Assembly (NCBI GenBank): GCA_032622095.1
Contig: CP136068.1
Coordinates: forward strand, 13,869,729-13,933,728
Origin: Siphonodentalium dalli
Taxonomy: Eukaryota > Mollusca > Scaphopoda > Gadilida > Siphonodentaliidae
Length of the DNA: 64,000 nucleotides
Direction: 5' to 3'
The notes under the pieces are model-generated. The model was given only the letters and a program-made list of their open reading frames with translations, did not search any database and was not told where the DNA came from. Within the stretch, counting starts at the first letter, position 1. Every line of letters starts with the position of its first letter. Shown here piece after piece: positions 1 through 11,921 of this stretch. The translations under genes were made by a program, and so were the position numbers.

Positions 1-403
1 TAATGACTGTTGGAGGACTATAGTAATGACTGTTGTCGGACTATAGTAATGACTGTTGTCGGACTATAGTAATGACTGTTGGAGGACTATAGTAATGACT
101 GTTGGAGGACTATAGTAATGACTGTTGGAGGACTATAGTAATGACTGTTGGAGGACTATAGTAATGACTGTTGTCGGACTATAGTAATGACTGTTGGAGG
201 ACTATAGTAATGACTGTTGGAGGACTATAGTAATGACTGTTGGAGGACTATAGTAATGACTGTTGTCGGACTATAGTAATGACTGTTGTCGGACTATAGT
301 AATGACTGTTGGAGGACTATAGTAATGACTGTTGGAGGACTATAGTAATGACTGTTGGAGGACTATAGTAATGACTGTTGGAGGACTATAGTAATGACTG
401 TCG
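1..403. repeat. 23-bp minisatellite
   Basis: About 17 head-to-tail copies of TAATGACTGTTGGAGGACTA plus TAG. Two unit versions, GTTGGAGG and GTTGTCGG, are intermixed. The array runs off the left edge. Confidence 0.95.
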
Positions 404-703
404 GTCCGTCTGGAACTTTGTCCGAGTCTGTATTCTGTCATTTTCCAGTCAATATTTTAAAAAACTTGGCACAGATGTGAACCAGCATTGGAACCTGCGA
501 TTTTGAGTTTGGTCAAACTCATTTTGGCAGTGTTATTGTCATTTTTCGACATAGATTCGTACATCCTGGGATGCATATTCTGTCTGAGACTGTATTCCTT
601 CATTTTCCAGACAATATTTAAAAAACTTGGCGCAGATGTCAATCTGCATGGGAAACTTGTGCAACTGAGTTATTGCTATTTTTTTCACATAGAAATGTTT
701 TAT
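404..703. repeat. Dispersed GTCCG-type repeat, two degenerate units
   Basis: Two related stretches share GTCTG..CTGTATTC..CATTTTCCAG..CAATATTT and AAAACTTGGC.CAGATGT. The same phrases recur near 22850, 45770 and 46750. Positions 704-1098 show nothing I recognise. Confidence 0.6.
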
Positions 704-1098
704 GTTTTTTATTTTGGAGATATTGACCTTGTATTAAGAAATTTTAATCATGCTTTGATTTAGGTCATGGATTTGTCATTTACAACACCTCTAAAGAAGT
801 AAATTCCCCCATGAAATATTTTGATATCTTTAGATATGGTAATCAGAATGAGATGACAGTTTGGGAAGATAAACTCTAATATATGACCAACATAATTGTA
901 ACCAACAATGTGGTTAGTGAGAGGCAACAAAAGGGGCAGATAACACTAAATCAAATAAGGAATTCAAAAATCATTTCTCCAGTTCAAGATGGCATATATT
1001 GGTAATATTTTGTGTGGATTATTGCCATGAACCATAGTTTCTAATTTGTTCATACTGTCATGGCTGAAAATAGCTAATCACTATTGCCAAGGTATGGG

Positions 1099-1549
1099 TT
1101 AACCCTTTCAGTGCCAGGTCCGATTTTTGTATCAACCCATATACCCTGTGCCAATGCATTCTCTTATATATGCGAGTCGACCATAGGTCGCCTCGCATAT
1201 ATAAGAGAATGCATTGGCCTAACAATTTTTCATCATTTGTTATTATTTTTTACAATTTTTTACTATTTTAATAATTTTTTCTTATATTCTTTAACAGACT
1301 TATTTGTAGGTTTAGTGCCAGGGAATTCTTACATTTTTCATGGGCATCAAAATTATTACTATGAATACTTGGTGATAGTTTTGAGTTATAACATGCCCCT
1401 AAGGTTTTATCCAGTTTGTTTTTAAATTCGCTATAGCATGCTTAAGCATACCAAAAAATAATTCAACCCAAAAAAAATCTAATTTTTTAGGGCCGATTTT
1501 ACCGTAAATTATGGCCGATGAGATCGGCCCCTGGCACTGAAAGGGTTAA
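1099..1549. mobile_element. piggyBac-like non-autonomous element with hairpin core
   Basis: Bounded by TTAA on both sides, with inverted ends CCCTTTCAGTGCCAGG and CCTGGCACTGAAAGGG. TTAA target sites with CCC-type ends are typical of piggyBac. Inside is a near-perfect 74-bp hairpin (1146-1219) built on TGCCAATGCATTCTC. No transposase is seen. Confidence 0.8.
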
Positions 1550-1666
1550 ACATCTGCTGATTGTGACTGTCCTCTCAATCTTTTCTTTGGCTTAGGAAAT
1601 TCTTAATTATTTGGTACCAAATTGGACTCTTGATCTTCAAGACACCTCTTATGTTTACCTTTTCAG

Positions 1667-1768
1667 GAATCCCAGCAAATCCAATTTACGTCAGCGCTGA
1701 TGATCCAGATGCCCAGCCTGAATCCTCTGTGATCTATGCAGAGGTAAAAAAGCCCGGCAAGACAAAAG
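1667..1768 (+). CDS. Exon A1: NPxY/YVSAD module of a putative signalling tail
   Basis: Internal 102-nt exon, phase 1 at both ends, with acceptor ATGTTTACCTTTTCAG and donor GTTGGT. The translation begins IPANPIYVSADDPD and ends YAEVKKPGKTKG. It holds an NPxY motif (NPIY), a second tyrosine (VIYAEV) and a basic C-terminal end. NPxY is known as a PTB-domain or endocytic-adaptor ligand in receptor tails; that this copy works so is inference. It closely resembles exon A3, including the VYAEVKKP end and the upstream ATGTTTACC tract, so the two are paralogous. The element at 1814-2030 starts 45 bp after its donor. Upstream exons of the gene lie left of the window. The borders are predicted by eye only. 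The exon call is good because five other exons have the same length, phase and motif order. Confidence 0.8.
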
Positions 1769-1813
1769 GTTGGTGTTTAAAGATTCCCTGTCTGATTGAA
1801 TATCCCTAAACTA

Positions 1814-2030
1814 TACAGTAATGCTCTAATTAATCGACTTCTTAACCACAGCAGAATTATGGGTAACTTTTCAGAATTTAGTTGGAAATATAGCTTGTTG
1901 GCATTCATCGGAAAGCTTTCGGGGAGAGCTTTCCGATGAATGGCAACAAGTCATATTTCCGACAAATTCCCGAAAAGATACCTATAATTCTGCTGTGGAT
2001 AAGAAGTCGATTAATTAGAGCATTAATGTA
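1814..2030. mobile_element. Palindromic MITE, family M copy 1
   Basis: A foldback whose two arms of about 105 bp are nearly perfect inverses. It starts TACAGTAATGC and ends GCATTAATGTA, with the centre at AAAGCTTTCGGGGAGAGCTTT. It lies 45 bp after exon A1. Confidence 0.85.
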
Positions 2031-2299
2031 ATTTCTTGGCTCCAGGGAGTACAAAATATTTTATTTGAGTCGGGAAATCCACATTTCAAAAACTCCATGC
2101 GCATAATTTGTCTTCAAACTTTTTGGCTATATTAAACTGCATAACCTTGAAGTGATGTGAAACACCTCACTGAGGCAAACAGCAAATAAACTTGCTCAAA
2201 GCAGGCATTTTAATTAATTTTGTCTCACAATTTCCAGCATACAACGTCATTCTATCACATAAATCAAATACAGTGACTCTCGTTTGTTTATCGGCGATT

Positions 2300-2707
2300 T
2301 ATTCAGGAACAATGCTGGCAAGCCTGAATTTAGTGGGCCTGTCATTTTCAGAATGACGTTCCCAGAGGGTGAATCTAGTTATGCTATCCCGCCAGCAGGC
2401 TAGCATCACCATATTCACCCTCTGGGGACCTCATTCTGCTTGGCCTCATCTGCTATGGGAAACATTGACTCAGATTGAAGCTCCCAAATAGTGAATATTG
2501 TGATTGACACCCATTGGGAGCCTTGATTATGCAATGTGTCATCTGCCAATTTGGGGATACCGAGAAACTAAACTAAAAAAGAAATAGAATCTATGTGAAG
2601 AAGTTCCTATAGATATTTGATGATAAAGAAACTTTCCAGAGAAGATGAGGCCTGAGAAGAATGAGGTCCCCAGAGGGTGAATTTAGTGATGCTAGCCCGC
2701 TAGATAT
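2300..2707. mobile_element. hAT-type foldback family C, copy 1
   Basis: Contains inverted GAGGGTGAAT and ATTCACCCTCTGG arms around GCTAGCATCAC, then a shared interior (CCCAATTTGGGGATA type) and a second GAGGTCCCCAGAGG arm. The family also occurs at 16.1-18.0, 21.4, 24.4, 32.3, 48.3, 57.0 and 59.4-60.3 kb. Confidence 0.7.
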
Positions 2708-2845
2708 TTCTTAATAATTTGAAGATAATTGTTGTTGTTGTTGCCCTTAATGTAACTTAAGTTTGCTGTGGAAAGTATTCTTAGTTCCGCTGGAACAGTC
2801 CCAACTCTAGTGTTTTCTAATATATTTTATTTATTTATCTGGCAG

Positions 2846-2920
2846 GATCTTCTGGTAAGAAGAAACAGGATGCCGCCCCGGAACCTTCACCATACGAGGA
2901 CATCGAGAGTCAGAGATCAG
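2846..2920 (+). CDS. Exon Y1: YEDI tyrosine module
   Basis: Internal 75-nt exon, phase 1-1, with acceptor TTATCTGGCAG and donor GTAATA. The translation reads SSGKKKQDAAPEPSPYEDIE and continues SQRS. The start is basic (GKKK), then comes a Pro/acidic linker and the motif YEDI. YEDI/YEEI is the classic SH2-ligand type for Src-family kinases once phosphorylated; use here is inferred. It is paralogous to exon Y2, which has GKKKKEVPPSTEYEEI in the same order. It follows A1 by about 1.1 kb, filled by a palindromic MITE and a hAT-type foldback. The symmetric phase means it could be skipped without a frameshift. Confidence 0.75.
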
Positions 2921-3171
2921 GTAATATATCAATATCAGAACGAGGAACACAATTTTTTATTAGAACCCTTTTATTAGTGAATGGACTCTTCCTCTCTATT
3001 ATCATATTACTAATAGGAATCTTCTATCATTCAATTTGAGGGGTTTTCTGATACAAAGTGTCTGTATATATTTACAGCAAGTAGGGCTGCTAAGATTCAT
3101 CGCGATTATGATGCATCACGTATTTAAGTTCACAATGCAATGCATCGTATTGGGAGGGTGTGATGTGATAC

Positions 3172-6100
3172 AAAAAGAGTTCATGTATGCAGAGTTATTA
3201 ATAGTCAAAGACAAAAAGAGTTCATGTATGTAGAGTTATTAATAGTCAAAGACAAAAAGAGTTCATGTATGCAGAGTTATTAATAGTCAAAGACAAAAAG
3301 AGTTCATATATGTAGAGTTATTAATAGTCAAAGACAAAAAGAGTTCATGTATGCAGAGTTATTAATAGTCAAAGACAAAAATAGTTCATATATGTAGAGT
3401 TATTAATAGTCAAAGACAAAAAGAGTTCATGTATGCAGAGTTATTAATAGTCAAAGACAAAAAGAGTTCATATATGTAGAGTTATTAATAGTCAAAGACA
3501 AAAAGAGTTCATGTATGCAGAGTTATTAATAGTCAAAGACAAAAAGAGTTCATGTATGTAGAGTTATTAATAGTCAAAGACAAAAAGAGTTCATGTATGC
3601 AGAGTTATTAATAGTCAAAGACAAAAAGAGTTCATATATGTAGAGTTATTAATAGTCAAAGACAAAAAGAGTTCATGTATGTAGAGTTATTAATAGTCAA
3701 AGACAAAAAGAGTTCATGTATGTAGAGTTATTAATAGTCAAAGACAAAAAGAGTTCATGTATGCAGAGTTATTAATAGTCAAAGACAAAAAGAGTTCATG
3801 TATGTAGAGTTATTAATAGTCAAAGACAAAAAGAGTTCATGTATGTAGAGTTATTAATAGTCAAAGACAAAAAGAGTTCATGTATGTAGAGTTATTAATA
3901 GTCAAAGACAAAAAGAGTTCATGTATGTAGAGTTATTAATAGTCAAAGACAAAAAGAGTTCATGTATGCAGAGTTATTAATAGTCAAAGACAAAAAGAGT
4001 TCATGTATGTAGAGTTATTAATAGTCAAAGACAAAAAGAGTTCATGTATGTAGAGTTATTAATAGTCAAAGACAAAAAGAGTTCATGTATGCAGAGTTAT
4101 TAATAGTCAAAGACAAAAAGAGTTCATGTATGCAGAGTTATTAATAGTCAAAGACAAAAAGAGTTCATGTATGCAGAGTTATTAATAGTCAAAGACAAAA
4201 AGAGTTCATGTATGTAGAGTTATTAATAGTCAAAGACAAAAAGAGTTCATGTATGTAGAGTTATTAATAGTCAAAGACAAAAAGAGTTCATGTATGTAGA
4301 GTTATTAATAGTCAAAGACAAAAAGAGTTCATGTATGTAGAGTTATTAATAGTCAAAGACAAAAAGAGTTCATGTATGTAGAGTTATTAATAGTCAAAGA
4401 CAAAAAGAGTTCATGTATGCAGAGTTATTAATAGTCAAAGACAAAAAGAGTTCATGTATGCAGAGTTATTAATAGTCAAAGACAAAAAGAGTTCATGTAT
4501 GCAGAGTTATTAATAGTCAAAGACAAAAAGAGTTCATGTATGTAGAGTTATTAATAGTCAAAGACAAAAAGAGTTCATGTATGTAGAGTTATTAATAGTC
4601 AAAGACAAAAAGAGTTCATGTATGCAGAGTTATTAATAGTCAAAGACAAAAAGAGTTCATGTATGCAGAGTTATTAATAGTCAAAGACAAAAAGAGTTCA
4701 TGTATGCAGAGTTATTAATAGTCAAAGACAAAAAGAGTTCATGTATGCAGAGTTATTAATAGTCAAAGACAAAAAGAGTTCATGTATGCAGAGTTATTAA
4801 TAGTCAAAGACAAAAAGAGTTCATGTATGCAGAGTTATTAATAGTCAAAGACAAAAAGAGTTCATGTATGTAGAGTTATTAATAGTCAAAGACAAAAAGA
4901 GTTCATGTATGTAGAGTTATTAATAGTCAAAGACAAAAAGAGTTCATGTATGCAGAGTTATTAATAGTCAAAGACAAAAAGAGTTCATGTATGTAGAGTT
5001 ATTAATAGTCAAAGACAAAAAGAGTTCATATATGTAGAGTTATTAATAGTCAAAGACAAAAAGAGTTCATGTATGCAGAGTTATTAATAGTCAAAGACAA
5101 AAAGAGTTCATGTATGTAGAGTTATTAATAGTCAAAGACAAAAAGAGTTCATGTATGTAGAGTTATTAAGAGTCAAAGACAAAAAGAGTTCATGTATGCA
5201 GAGTTATTAATAGTCAAAGACAAAAAGAGTTCATGTATGTAGAGTTATTAATAGTCAAAGACAAAAAGAGTTCATGTATGTAGAGTTATTAATAGTCAAA
5301 GACAAAAAGAGTTCATGTATGCAGAGTTATTAATAGTCAAAGACAAAAAGAGTTCATGTATGTAGAGTTATTAATAGTCAAAGACAAAAAGAGTTCATGT
5401 ATGTAGAGTTATTAATAGTCAAAGACAAAAAGAGTTCATGTATGTAGAGTTATTAATAGTCAAAGACAAAAAGAGTTCATGTATGTAGAGTTATTAATAG
5501 TCAAAGACAAAAAGAGTTCATGTATGTAGAGTTATTAATAGTCAAAGACAAAAAGAGTTCATGTATGTAGAGTTATTAATAGTCAAAGACAAAAAGAGTT
5601 CATGTATGTAGAGTTATTAATAGTCAAAGACAAAAAGAGTTCATGTATGCAGAGTTATTAATAGTCAAAGACAAAAAGAGTTCATGTATGCAGAGTTATT
5701 AATAGTCAAAGACAAAAAGAGTTCATGTATGCAGAGTTATTAATAGTCAAAGACAAAAAGAGTTCATGTATGTAGAGTTATTAATAGTCAAAGACAAAAA
5801 GAGTTCATGTATGCAGAGTTATTAATAGTCAAAGACAAAAAGAGTTCATGTATGCAGAGTTATTAATAGTCAAAGACAAAAAGAGTTCATGTATGTAGAG
5901 TTATTAATAGTCAAAGACAAAAAGAGTTCATGTATGTAGAGTTATTAAGAGTCAAAGACAAAAAGAGTTCATGTATGCAGAGTTATTAATAGTCAAAGAC
6001 AAAAAGAGTTCATGTATGTAGAGTTATTAATAGTCAAAGACAAAAAGAGTTCATGTATGTAGAGTTATTAATAGTCAAAGACAAAAAGAGTTCATGTATG

Positions 6101-8541
6101 CAGAGTTATTAATAGTCAAAGACAAAAAGAGTTCATGTATGTAGAGTTATTAATAGTCAAAGACAAAAAGAGTTCATGTATGTAGAGTTATTAATAGTCA
6201 AAGACAAAAAGAGTTCATGTATGTAGAGTTATTAATAGTCAAAGACAAAAAGAGTTCATGTATGTAGAGTTATTAATAGTCAAAGACAAAAAGAGTTCAT
6301 GTATGTAGAGTTATTAATAGTCAAAGACAAAAAGAGTTCATGTATGTAGAGTTATTAATAGTCAAAGACAAAAAGAGTTCATGTATGTAGAGTTATTAAT
6401 AGTCAAAGACAAAAAGAGTTCATGTATGCAGAGTTATTAATAGTCAAAGACAAAAAGAGTTCATGTATGCAGAGTTATTAATAGTCAAAGACAAAAAGAG
6501 TTCATGTATGCAGAGTTATTAATAGTCAAAGACAAAAAGAGTTCATGTATGTAGAGTTATTAATAGTCAAAGACAAAAAGAGTTCATGTATGCAGAGTTA
6601 TTAATAGTCAAAGACAAAAAGAGTTCATGTATGCAGAGTTATTAATAGTCAAAGACAAAAAGAGTTCATGTATGTAGAGTTATTAATAGTCAAAGACAAA
6701 AAGAGTTCATGTATGTAGAGTTATTAAGAGTCAAAGACAAAAAGAGTTCATGTATGCAGAGTTATTAATAGTCAAAGACAAAAAGAGTTCATGTATGTAG
6801 AGTTATTAATAGTCAAAGACAAAAAGAGTTCATGTATGTAGAGTTATTAATAGTCAAAGACAAAAAGAGTTCATGTATGCAGAGTTATTAATAGTCAAAG
6901 ACAAAAAGAGTTCATGTATGTAGAGTTATTAATAGTCAAAGACAAAAAGAGTTCATGTATGTAGAGTTATTAATAGTCAAAGACAAAAAGAGTTCATGTA
7001 TGTAGAGTTATTAATAGTCAAAGACAAAAAGAGTTCATGTATGCAGAGTTATTAATAGTCAAAGAAAAAAAGAGTTCATGTATGTAGAGTTATTAATAGT
7101 CAAAGACAAAAAGAGTTCATGTATGTAGAGTTATTAATAGTCAAAGACAAAAAGAGTTCATGTATGTAGAGTTATTAATAGTCAAAGACAAAAAGAGTTC
7201 ATGTATGCAGAGTTATTAATAGTCAAAGACAAAAAGAGTTCATGTATGCAGAGTTATTAATAGTCAAAGACAAAAAGAGTTCATGTATGCAGAGTTATTA
7301 ATAGTCAAAGACAAAAAGAGTTCATGTATGTAGAGTTATTAATAGTCAAAGACAAAAAGAGTTCATGTATGCAGAGTTATTAATAGTCAAAGACAAAAAG
7401 AGTTCATGTATGCAGAGTTATTAATAGTCAAAGACAAAAAGAGTTCATGTATGCAGAGTTATTAATAGTCAAAGACAAAAAGAGTTCATGTATGTAGAGT
7501 TATTAATAGTCAAAGACAAAAAGAGTTCATGTATGCAGAGTTATTAATAGTCAAAGACAAAAAGAGTTCATGTATGCAGAGTTATTAATAGTCAAAGACA
7601 AAAAGAGTTCATGTATGTAGAGTTATTAATAGTCAAAGACAAAAAGAGTTCATGTATGTAGAGTTATTAAGAGTCAAAGACAAAAAGAGTTCATGTATGC
7701 AGAGTTATTAATAGTCAAAGACAAAAAGAGTTCATGTATGTAGAGTTATTAATAGTCAAAGACAAAAAGAGTTCATGTATGTAGAGTTATTAATAGTCAA
7801 AGACAAAAAGAGTTCATGTATGCAGAGTTATTAATAGTCAAAGACAAAAAGAGTTCATGTATGTAGAGTTATTAATAGTCAAAGACAAAAAGAGTTCATG
7901 TATGTAGAGTTATTAATAGTCAAAGACAAAAAGAGTTCATGTATGTAGAGTTATTAATAGTCAAAGACAAAAAGAGTTCATGTATGTAGAGTTATTAATA
8001 GTCAAAGACAAAAAGAGTTCATGTATGTAGAGTTATTAATAGTCAAAGACAAAAAGAGTTCATGTATGTAGAGTTATTAATAGTCAAAGACAAAAAGAGT
8101 TCATGTATGTAGAGTTATTAATAGTCAAAGACAAAAAGAGTTCATGTATGCAGAGTTATTAATAGTCAAAGACAAAAAGAGTTCATGTATGCAGAGTTAT
8201 TAATAGTCAAAGACAAAAAGAGTTCATGTATGCAGAGTTATTAATAGTCAAAGACAAAAAGAGTTCATGTATGTAGAGTTATTAATAGTCAAAGACAAAA
8301 AGAGTTCATGTATGCAGAGTTATTAATAGTCAAAGACAAAAAGAGTTCATGTATGCAGAGTTATTAATAGTCAAAGACAAAAAGAGTTCATGTATGCAGA
8401 GTTATTAATAGTCAAAGACAAAAAGAGTTCATGTATGTAGAGTTATTAATAGTCAAAGACAAAAAGAGTTCATGTATGCAGAGTTATTAATAGTCAAAGA
8501 CAAAAAGAGTTCATGTATGCAGAGTTATTAATAGTCAAAGA
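3172..8541. repeat. 41-bp satellite array with higher-order structure
   Basis: About 131 copies of a 41-bp unit beginning AGAGTTATTAATAGTCAAAG and ending TTCATGTATGY. Most copies differ only in the last base (C or T). A rare variant, TTATTAAGAG, recurs at 5163, 5942 and 6721 (779 bp, exactly 19 units) and at 7664 (943 bp, 23 units). The array lies in the intron between Y1 and b1. Confidence 0.97.
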
Positions 8542-9112
8542 TCCAAACTTTTACACTCAAAACTTCCGATTTGGGTACTGTATGAGCTATTATAGTCTAC
8601 ATGTGATACCTGGTCATGCATTGTTTTCGTTTTTAGTTAGGTTTTGTAATTTACATACTAAAAATTATTAAGTGGTTCATCTAGTTTTCACAGATGTCAG
8701 TTTACAAAAATTTGTTTACACATCGCATCGTGGTAGTAGAATTGAGATTCACTGAGGATGCACTGGAACAGGGTCTTTAATGCTGCACCAGCGCAGCTCC
8801 CGTCATGAAAAGGTTAAAAGTGATTGAAGAACGATTTTTATATTTTACATCAAAATGTGTCCCCAGAAGCCAGAACCACAAATTAAGTGCCCACAATCTT
8901 ATGACTAGTATGTATTATATGTGTTTGTCAGGGAAGGATCCAGGCCTGTTTTGATACCTGTTACAGGTTAGGGCGCCCAAACTCTGGAGGCCTAAATGTC
9001 CCCAAATTGCAAGTGGATAGTTTTTATTAAAGCTGAATTTTCTATATTTTCAAGGAAATTTTCTATTATAATTCAACAACATGCAATGCAAATCATCAAT
9101 ATACAGTTGATA
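8542..9112. other. Intron sequence with one element fragment
   Basis: I see no gene here. Positions 8760-8817 match the right end of the TTAA-type hairpin elements (GCTGCACCAGCGCAGCTC..CATGAAAAGGTTAA). Confidence 0.5.
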
Positions 9113-9243
9113 TACAGTAATGCCCTAATTAATCGACTCCATAACCACAGCAGAATTATGGGTAACTTTATATAGGGACATTCTCAAAAGTTACCCATAA
9201 TTCTGCTGTGGTTATGGAGTCGATTAATTAGAGCATTACTGTA
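9113..9243. mobile_element. Palindromic MITE, family M copy 2 (deleted)
   Basis: Starts TACAGTAATGCCC and ends GAGCATTACTGTA. The middle of both arms is missing and is replaced by TATAGGGACATTCTC. Confidence 0.8.
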
Positions 9244-9287
9244 GACCCTCTATTTGCATAATCAAGTGTGCAGTGAGGAATATTTTA

Positions 9288-9583
9288 AACCTTTCATGAC
9301 TGGGGCTTCTTGAAATTTTTCAAAAATCCTGTGCCAATGCATTCTCTTATATATGCGAGTCTCCCATCTAAGGAGCCTCACATATATAAGAGAATACATT
9401 GGCCTTTTATCTTGACCTTGTAAGCCAGTGCATTTTCTTATGCGGGAGACTTGCATATATAAGTGAATGAAATGGCATAGGATCTAAATTAATGCTGCAC
9501 CAGTGCAGCTCTTGTCATAAAATGGTTAACAAAGATCTTTAATGTTGCGCCAGTGCAGCTCTTGTCATAAAATGGTTAACATT
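9288..9583. mobile_element. Hairpin-core TTAA-type element with duplicated right end
   Basis: Left end CCTTTCATGACTGGGGCTTC, an inner hairpin with TGCCAATGCATTCTC, and right end GTCATAAAATGGTTAAC. The last 50 bp are repeated once in tandem (about 9480-9530 and 9532-9583). Confidence 0.65.
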
Positions 9584-9854
9584 CCATTTTATATGGGGAC
9601 ATTCTCAAAAGCAGAACAGTTGTCCGCAAAAAATCTCTGGATTCTTCCCTGGTTTTGTGGGTGAAGGAATAAAGCTGATCATACCGCACAATATGTGTCA
9701 TCGATTTGAGAATCCAGGGGGTCTCTTGATAAATATTTTACTTGTTGATTGTGATTTCAGAAGGATAAGAATCCTTTCATACCATCCTTACAACATTGCA
9801 CTCATACCATTAACTGATGGTCAGGAACACACTAGGGTGGTTCTCTATATTTAA

Positions 9855-10290
9855 AGGTACTCAAAATGATTCGATTGTCCCCATATAATCAGATATCAAC
9901 AACAACAACATTTTTAGAAACGCCGCTTCAGTTATCAGTATCGATTAATTACCCAAAATAATGTTATCCACAGTCAAATATAGTATGAAATTGCCCGAAA
10001 CTTGTTATTTATCAACATGTTGTTCAATGAAATTTGGTCTTATTATCAACATAAAGTCTCTTGATTTTAGCGTTATCCATCTTCATCCGCAATTTGGTCC
10101 GAGACCGTCGGCTCGTTGACTTTTTACTGGGCCACTAATAAGACTTTATGGTGAAAAATTATAGATCTAAAAATTGATATCTAATAAATCTGAACTTTGA
10201 TAGGTTGGTTCCTCAACTCGAATCAAATAATTTATACCCCCGAATCCAAATAGTTATTAAGGGGTGCTCAATCGGATTATGCATCTTTAA
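9855..10290 (-). mobile_element. Dispersed element F, copy 1
   Basis: The reverse complement resembles 38645-39110, including the GATTCGAGT..GAGGAACC stretch, the CTTGTTATTTATCAACA stretch and termini of ACTCAATC type. No coding capacity is seen. It lies just left of microexon b1. Confidence 0.6.
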
Positions 10291-10330
10291 TATATAGTTA
10301 TTTTTAGCATTTTATTCTCTTTATTTTCAG

Positions 10331-10343
10331 GTTCCAAAGGGAT
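10331..10343 (+). CDS. Microexon b1 (13 nt, phase 1-2)
   Basis: A 13-nt candidate microexon between TTATTTTCAG and GTGAGT, encoding SKGM/I across its junctions. It starts in phase 1 and ends in phase 2, exactly as the longer B exons do, and the next candidate (c1) starts in phase 2. Joined, b1 and c1 make 36 nt and keep the frame. Such a short exon cannot be proven from sequence; support comes from consensus splice sites and from parallel phase with the B2/C2 and B3/C3 pairs. Its flanking introns are very long, about 7.4 kb to Y1 and 13.5 kb to c1. Confidence 0.45.
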
Positions 10344-11100
10344 GTGAGTATCAAGATAATATCAGAACAAATGTTGTTAAAATGATATAAGGTATTATGC
10401 ACAGTTGGTAAATGTGAACAAATTTTAAGTTTATATGACCATGTCACTGTCAACAAGAAGAACATGGACAAATAGATAGTCTTCTTTCTTATTTTTATTT
10501 ATGATAACTTTTCAATGACTAGACCTGATCATGTTAAAACCATTGTTATGCAAACATTACCGTTACAGTGCCAGTCATTTTATCAACAAACAGTTGAGCA
10601 AATGTGATTTTGATCTGCATGATCTGGTTGATAAACTAAAATTTTGGGGCCAACGTAGAAAAAATTTAGACTCAGTTGGTTTTTATGCTATTGTTAAGAG
10701 GAATATCTCATCTATAACATATCCAAAATCCGCTAAAATCAGTATTTGAGCATTTGTTGTAATCCAAGATGGCATCCACAATAGCAGTTGTTATCGAAAA
10801 ATTCTGAATTCTGTGGTAGGTACACCATCTAATACTAAATTAGTAATAAAATACAATACGCATAAACAATGCTTTGTCGTAAACCATATCGGTAGAATGT
10901 CTGTCCAAAATGGCTGCCAAATAGGACAAAATCTGATGAAAATTACAATTTGTGGAAAATTTAACAGCTAGTCCGATAAGAGTGAACACGCCCTTGAATT
11001 ATGCGAGGAAGAATGAATTCAGAGTTTATGGCTAACTTTTGATAAATAGATGTACGGAAATCTATCTAATGCACCTCGCCAGAGAACAAGCCAAATTGTA
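10344..11100. other. Intron sequence, no gene seen
   Basis: Positions 10676-10752 match 15045-15125 in inverse orientation (ATATCTCATCTATAACATAT versus its reverse), so part of this is another dispersed repeat. Confidence 0.4.
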
Positions 11101-11177
11101 ATTCAATTGAGTATTTGTCACTAAAATCAAGCATTCTGATTGGCCGAGAGCGGCTAACTTTCGTTTTCGATTCACCG

Positions 11178-11372
11178 ACATCGGCCGCTTCAGCGTGCAT
11201 CAAATCTGAATGTAGCACGGTCAAATGTAATCGGCGCAGAACGAGTAGCGAAACGAGCACACCCGCGCGTTGTTGTCTATAGATACCGTTCATCGGCCGC
11301 TTCAGCGTGCATCAAATCTGAATGTGGTACGGTACAATTTGATCAGCGCAGAACGGAGTAGCGAAACGAGCC
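11178..11372. repeat. Direct repeat of about 80 bp, 114 bp apart
   Basis: ATCGGCCGCTTCAGCGTGCA..AATCTGAATGT..ACGGT and GTAGCGAAACGAGC occur at 11178-11260 and again at 11292-11372. The stretch is richer in GC than its surroundings. I find no coding frame I can support. Confidence 0.6.
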
Positions 11373-11551
11373 AACCCGCCCCACAGGAAATGGTTACGGA
11401 GCAGTGTTCCGAGTAACGCAATGGACACACCCAATGATTTGTGCACGGTGACAACGGCGAAATGAAAGTCTCGATTCGTGTCATGAAAATGACTAAATGA
11501 TACTTTTTATACAGTTTTTTTGCAAATTCCTTGCTAGATTGAATTACAATG

Positions 11552-11698
11552 GAGATAAACGTACCCTGTTTCGTTGTACATTCTGGGATTCGAGCATGAA
11601 AACAGTTTGTGAACTCGCCGGCAAGCCGGCTCGTTCACAAACTGTTTTCATGCTCGAATCCCAGAATGTACAACTCAACAGGGTATGTTTATCTCCTA
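11552..11698. repeat. Long inverted repeat (hairpin)
   Basis: Arms of about 65 bp are nearly perfect inverses around CGCCGGCAAGCCGGC. The outer parts read GGAGATAAACGTACCCTGTT and AACAGGGTATGTTTATCTCC. Probably a foldback transposon remnant. Confidence 0.8.
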
Positions 11699-11921
11699 AA
11701 CAGAGTCTCAAACAGTTCACTCTGGACATCTGGCATCCAGAAACAGACAGATAATGCAGTTTTATCTGTACTGTTATCGCGAATCATCTGATATATTTGT
11801 AATTAAACAGTTAAATTAGATTTAATAGGGATATATTGATTCTAAGACCTTTTCTATAAACCAAAATATATGTACTCAGAGCAGTCCCACGCATGTGACA
11901 GATCATCATGATCATTTATGT

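Noticed and set aside
3172-8541. CRISPR-like regular array
   Set aside because: There are no unique spacers; the whole 41-bp unit repeats, and the genome is eukaryotic.
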